Below, piece by piece: positions 61,553-64,000 of a DNA stretch of 64,000 nt. The notes under the pieces were generated by a model. It ran no database searches. It had not been told where the DNA came from and saw only the letters and a program-made list of their open reading frames with translations. Position 1 is the first letter of the stretch; each line of letters starts with the position of its first letter. The translations under genes and the position numbers were made by a program. This DNA comes from Oscillospiraceae bacterium NTUH-002-81. GTDB lineage: Bacteria > Bacillota > Clostridia > Lachnospirales > Lachnospiraceae. The stretch covers positions 3,232,001 through 3,296,000 of the forward strand of contig CP136052.1 of assembly GCA_032620915.1 (NCBI GenBank), written 5' to 3'.

Positions 61553-61582
61553 AAAAAGACCGCCCCCGGGTATTTCTACCCG
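61553..61582 (-). terminator. Possible terminator after the TPR gene
   Basis: On the minus strand a CGGGT/ACCCG hairpin (61567-61582) is followed, eight bases later, by TTTTTTT. The gap reduces certainty. Close by, CATGGCTGAACTGT (61533-61546) matches the end of repeat copy D and may be a solo remnant. Confidence 0.35.
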
Positions 61583-61686
61583 AAGACAGCCTCTTCCTGG
61601 AGGTTTCTCCTCTGTATCTTCATATCATTTTCTCTTCTGTTTCTTACCGCTGCCCATTTATCCACAGGAATCAGCCAGCGCATCCC

Positions 61687-63063
61687 TTACTGTGCCTGGA
61701 TCTCCTCCAGATACCGCTGGGAATCCGTTGCGTTCTTTGTTCCGCTGTAATTGTCAATGACCTTCTGGTACATCTGGGCCGCCGTGTCCGTGTCACCGCT
61801 CCTGTGCAACGCACGGGCATACAGATACAGGGCGCCGCCATTGTCATACGTGTCATCTACATCTATGATCTGTTTCAGGCTGTCCACCGCTGCCGCGTAA
61901 TCGCCGCTGTCATAGGATGACTTGCCGCTGGCATACAGCTCCTTGAAGGCCTCCGTATCCACCGCAGCGGAAATGCTGTTATACAGCGCTTTTCCCTTAT
62001 CAGACAGTACCGTGGCATTGATCTCTGAGAGCACCTCGCGGGCCTCCACATTCTTGCCCTCCTCCGACAGGCTCTGGGCATCCAGCAGCTTATCGTACAT
62101 ATCCACACCGGCATTCTGGTCTTCCGCGCTCTGCCTGGCTTCATCCAGCTGCTTCTGTGCCTCGTCCAGCTGCTTCTGCAACTGCTCCGCCTGAGCCGTC
62201 TTGGCCGAAATCTGATCTCCCATATCCACCGTTGTCTTGTTCAGTTCACTGCGGATGTTCTGGGTACGGGCCGGAATGACCAGGAACCACATGAGCGCCA
62301 CTCCCACTGCCAGACCAATGAAAATATTGATCACCGTGTAGAAAGCAGAATGCTCCCGGTAACTGTCTGTGGGCTGGATGATCAGCTCGTTGCCGCTCTG
62401 GTATGTGAGATTGTCGGAACGCTTCTTGCCGCCGCCCGGGCGGTTCTTCTCAATGGAGATGATCTCCTTCATGTAGTTCAGCGTCCGCGTATTGTTCGTA
62501 TCCAGCAGCTGCGCCCGGCGCAGTGCCTTCTTCGCCTTGCCGTACTCTTCCCCCTTCATGTACAGAAGGGCCATGAGCTGATGGCCTTTCACCAGCTTGG
62601 GGCTCATGGAAAGTACCTTTTTCAGCTGTATGATCGCCAGATCCTCGCTGCCCTGCTGACAGTACAGCAGCGCCTGGTTAAACTTCTTGATCGTCTGATC
62701 CACCAGATCCAGCTTCGTATTGTTCGTCTGCACCTCGTTCAGGTACGAGTTCGCGATGTTCTTCTTCGGCTGATAGTTGGTGCTGATGACCCACTGGGCC
62801 AGCGCCTGCACCGTCTCCCCGGTCTCATAGTAAATGAGTCCCAGAAGGTTCCGGGCATCGATATTCTTCTTGTTGAGCTTCAGGCTCTGCCGCAGACAGT
62901 CTGCCGCACCGGTCATATCCCTTACTCTCGCCTTATAAAGACCCGCATTATAGTAACTGTTGGAAAGGTGCAGGATTCTTTTGTATAATCGCAAGTCCGT
63001 CCCGCAGTTCATGCACACGGCATCTTCTTCTGCGATGGGCTCGTTGCACATCAAACATCTCAT
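61687..63063 (-). CDS. Zinc-ribbon, TPR-containing membrane protein
   Basis: 458 residues. An N-terminal zinc ribbon (Cys 3, 6, 17, 20) is followed by cytoplasmic TPR-like helices (about 28-200, for example ALLYCQQGSEDLAIIQLKKV), one membrane segment (about 241-265), a coiled coil (268-315, QAEQLQKQLDEAQKQLDEAR) and extracytoplasmic TPRs (about 320-455, YASGKSSYDSGDYAAAVDSL). It probably scaffolds protein contacts on both sides of the membrane. I know no assigned role. It lies 18 bases downstream of the 48-residue gene. Confidence 0.75.
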   Translation of the reverse strand: MRCLMCNEPIAEEDAVCMNCGTDLRLYKRILHLSNSYYNAGLYKARVRDMTGAADCLRQSLKLNKKNIDARNLLGLIYYETGETVQALAQWVISTNYQPKKNIANSYLNEVQTNNTKLDLVDQTIKKFNQALLYCQQGSEDLAIIQLKKVLSMSPKLVKGHQLMALLYMKGEEYGKAKKALRRAQLLDTNNTRTLNYMKEIISIEKNRPGGGKKRSDNLTYQSGNELIIQPTDSYREHSAFYTVINIFIGLAVGVALMWFLVIPARTQNIRSELNKTTVDMGDQISAKTAQAEQLQKQLDEAQKQLDEARQSAEDQNAGVDMYDKLLDAQSLSEEGKNVEAREVLSEINATVLSDKGKALYNSISAAVDTEAFKELYASGKSSYDSGDYAAAVDSLKQIIDVDDTYDNGGALYLYARALHRSGDTDTAAQMYQKVIDNYSGTKNATDSQRYLEEIQAQ

Positions 63064-63080
63064 GTTCCTGTCCCCTTATC

Positions 63081-63227
63081 CTATCTGCTGCGAATGCCCA
63101 TCTGTGACAAAATGTCTCTGAGCACATCAGTCAGATCTGTCAGATCCTCCTGTGCGATGGCATCTGCCATATCCTCGACCTCGAGGCTCGGCTGAAACTT
63201 CTTCAGTTCTTCTTCGTAATTAATCAT
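63081..63227 (-). CDS. 48-residue acidic protein of unknown function
   Basis: ATG at 63227, stop at 63081. The sequence starts MINYEEELKKFQPSLEVEDM and ends SQMGIRSR, and is acidic and helical. GGAGGAAGG is three bases upstream of the ATG, and the ATG overlaps the folC stop (ATGA), so it is well placed for translation. It has no recognisable domain. Its position between folC and the TPR gene suggests one transcript. Confidence 0.6.
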   Translation of the reverse strand: MINYEEELKKFQPSLEVEDMADAIAQEDLTDLTDVLRDILSQMGIRSR

Positions 63228-64000
63228 AGCCCTTCCTCCTTCTGCCTGCCGTCCTGCAATGCCAGGCGTCTGATCTCGCCTGCCAGATACAGCGATCCGG
63301 CACAGAACAGCATTCCGTCGCCCTGTTTTGCCCGGGCAAGCCGAAATGCTTCCTCCACATCTTCACAGTACAGCACTTCCCGGTCTGTATACCACCCAAA
63401 CACGGACGCCAGATCCTTCGCTGCCACGGCGCGGGCCCCGCCCACACGCGTCACAATCGCTGTACGAAATTGTATTCTCTCACATATGGTCTGAATCATA
63501 TGTGTATAATTCTTCTCTTTTACAGCGGAAAATAACAGGGTGATGGCCCTGTCTTTCTGAAATTTCTCTGCTGTATTCGTAAATGCGGCAATGCCTGCCT
63601 CATTGTGTCCGCCGTCGATGAACACATCAGGAAGAATCTCTTCCATCCGTCCCGGCCACCGTGTCTTACGGATGCCTTCCAGCATGGCCTGTCTGTCCAT
63701 CTCCATGTTCTCTGTCCGGTACAGCACTTCTGCCGCCATCACAGCCAGCGAAGCATTGAACGCCTGATATCCGGCCAGACTGCTCACCGTGATATCATTG
63801 TATAAATAATAACCAGTATCCAGCGAAAAATCAATGACTTTATCGCTATTCATAAAAATTTCATACATGCCGGCCATCAATGGAAATACCGGCGCGTGAT
63901 GCTCCCGGGCCACTTCTTTTATGACCTGCAGCGCCTCTTCACACTGCCCGTCACAGATCACCGGCACGCCCTCCTTGATGATCCCCGCCTTCTCCCGGGC
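63224..64000 (-). CDS. folC: Folylpolyglutamate synthase/dihydrofolate synthase (5' end outside window)
   Basis: The C-terminal 258 or so residues. FolC adds glutamates to folates and, in bifunctional forms, makes dihydrofolate. Seen: AREKAGIIKEGVPVICDGQ entering from the right edge, LAGYQAFNASLAVMAAEVL, the FolC signature TRWPGRMEEILPDVFIDGGH followed by NEAGIAAF, and a C-terminal FCAGSLYLAGEIRRL. The ATP-binding N-terminal half is outside the window. Confidence 0.92.
   Translation of the reverse strand, partial: AREKAGIIKEGVPVICDGQCEEALQVIKEVAREHHAPVFPLMAGMYEIFMNSDKVIDFSLDTGYYLYNDITVSSLAGYQAFNASLAVMAAEVLYRTENMEMDRQAMLEGIRKTRWPGRMEEILPDVFIDGGHNEAGIAAFTNTAEKFQKDRAITLLFSAVKEKNYTHMIQTICERIQFRTAIVTRVGGARAVAAKDLASVFGWYTDREVLYCEDVEEAFRLARAKQGDGMLFCAGSLYLAGEIRRLALQDGRQKEEGL

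Noticed and set aside
1..64000. tRNA, rRNA, tmRNA or phage genes
   Set aside because: Nothing resembling conserved rRNA stretches, tRNA cloverleafs with TTCGA loops, or phage structural or integrase proteins was seen.

Overview
The window looks like a chromosomal segment of a strictly anaerobic, spore-forming member of the Clostridia, most likely Lachnospiraceae. The evidence is moderately high GC, strong AGGAGG-type ribosome sites, sporulation genes (spoIIAA, spoIIAB, sigF, spoVAA-AE), a Crh/WhiA/RapZ cluster, pyruvate:ferredoxin oxidoreductase, an electron-bifurcating [FeFe] hydrogenase and a butyryl/acetyl-CoA transferase. I saw no rRNA, tRNA, CRISPR array, prophage or insertion sequence. 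Most genes are on the minus strand.

Layout. 1-10.4 kb is housekeeping, all minus: two membrane proteins of unknown role, comF, recD2, mreB, an M29 aminopeptidase, a large exported protein and a frameshifted methyltransferase. 10.5-14.3 kb holds a small hypothetical gene and murB-rapZ-whiA-crh behind one good promoter. 14.4-17.8 kb holds two proton-translocating NuoL/M/N-like membrane subunits, one frameshifted. 18.2-21.7 kb holds a Na+/glycine-alanine symporter behind a glycine riboswitch, a MATE transporter behind an FMN-type riboswitch, and an HPr. 22-35.8 kb is a redox hub: polyferredoxin, PFOR and a GltD-like NAD(P)H oxidoreductase in one operon; a CoA-transferase; and a NuoE/NuoF/giant-fusion operon resembling Stn-type transhydrogenases. 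35.9-46 kb is accessory and envelope: an Rpn-like nuclease, a repeat-bearing beta-helix lipoprotein, a membrane-anchored protein, a ydjGHI-like module, spoVAE and a membrane-anchored wHTH-like protein. 46.2-50.7 kb is the hydrogenase operon. 51-52.5 kb is a DUF1846 protein. 52.6-63.2 kb is a sporulation region (spoIIAA-AB-sigF, then spoVAA-AB-AC and spoVAD) with a hybrid sensor kinase and an AbiE-like cassette inserted in it. The right edge is a TPR protein, a 48-residue protein and the 3' part of folC.

How it fits together. PFOR reduces ferredoxin. The polyferredoxin and GltD-like partner could pass those electrons to NAD(P). The hydrogenase would release excess electrons as H2 by bifurcation with NADH, and the Stn-like complex would balance NADH, NADPH and ferredoxin. 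Two fermentation promoters (polyferredoxin/PFOR and CoA-transferase) carry near-consensus Rex operators, so an NADH/NAD+ sensor may control them together.

Standing out: (1) a five-copy family of 100-176 bp inverted-repeat elements, four of them abutting stop codons, whose hairpin arms differ in sequence between copies but stay complementary; (2) an FMN-type riboswitch before a MATE transporter; (3) an AbiE-like cassette with its own promoter, palindrome and terminator inside the spoVA locus; (4) two HPr-like proteins with complementary losses of His15 and Ser46; (5) the redox fusion and operon architectures. Three genes carry single-base frameshifts in homopolymers (A7, T9, G4), which may be assembly errors.
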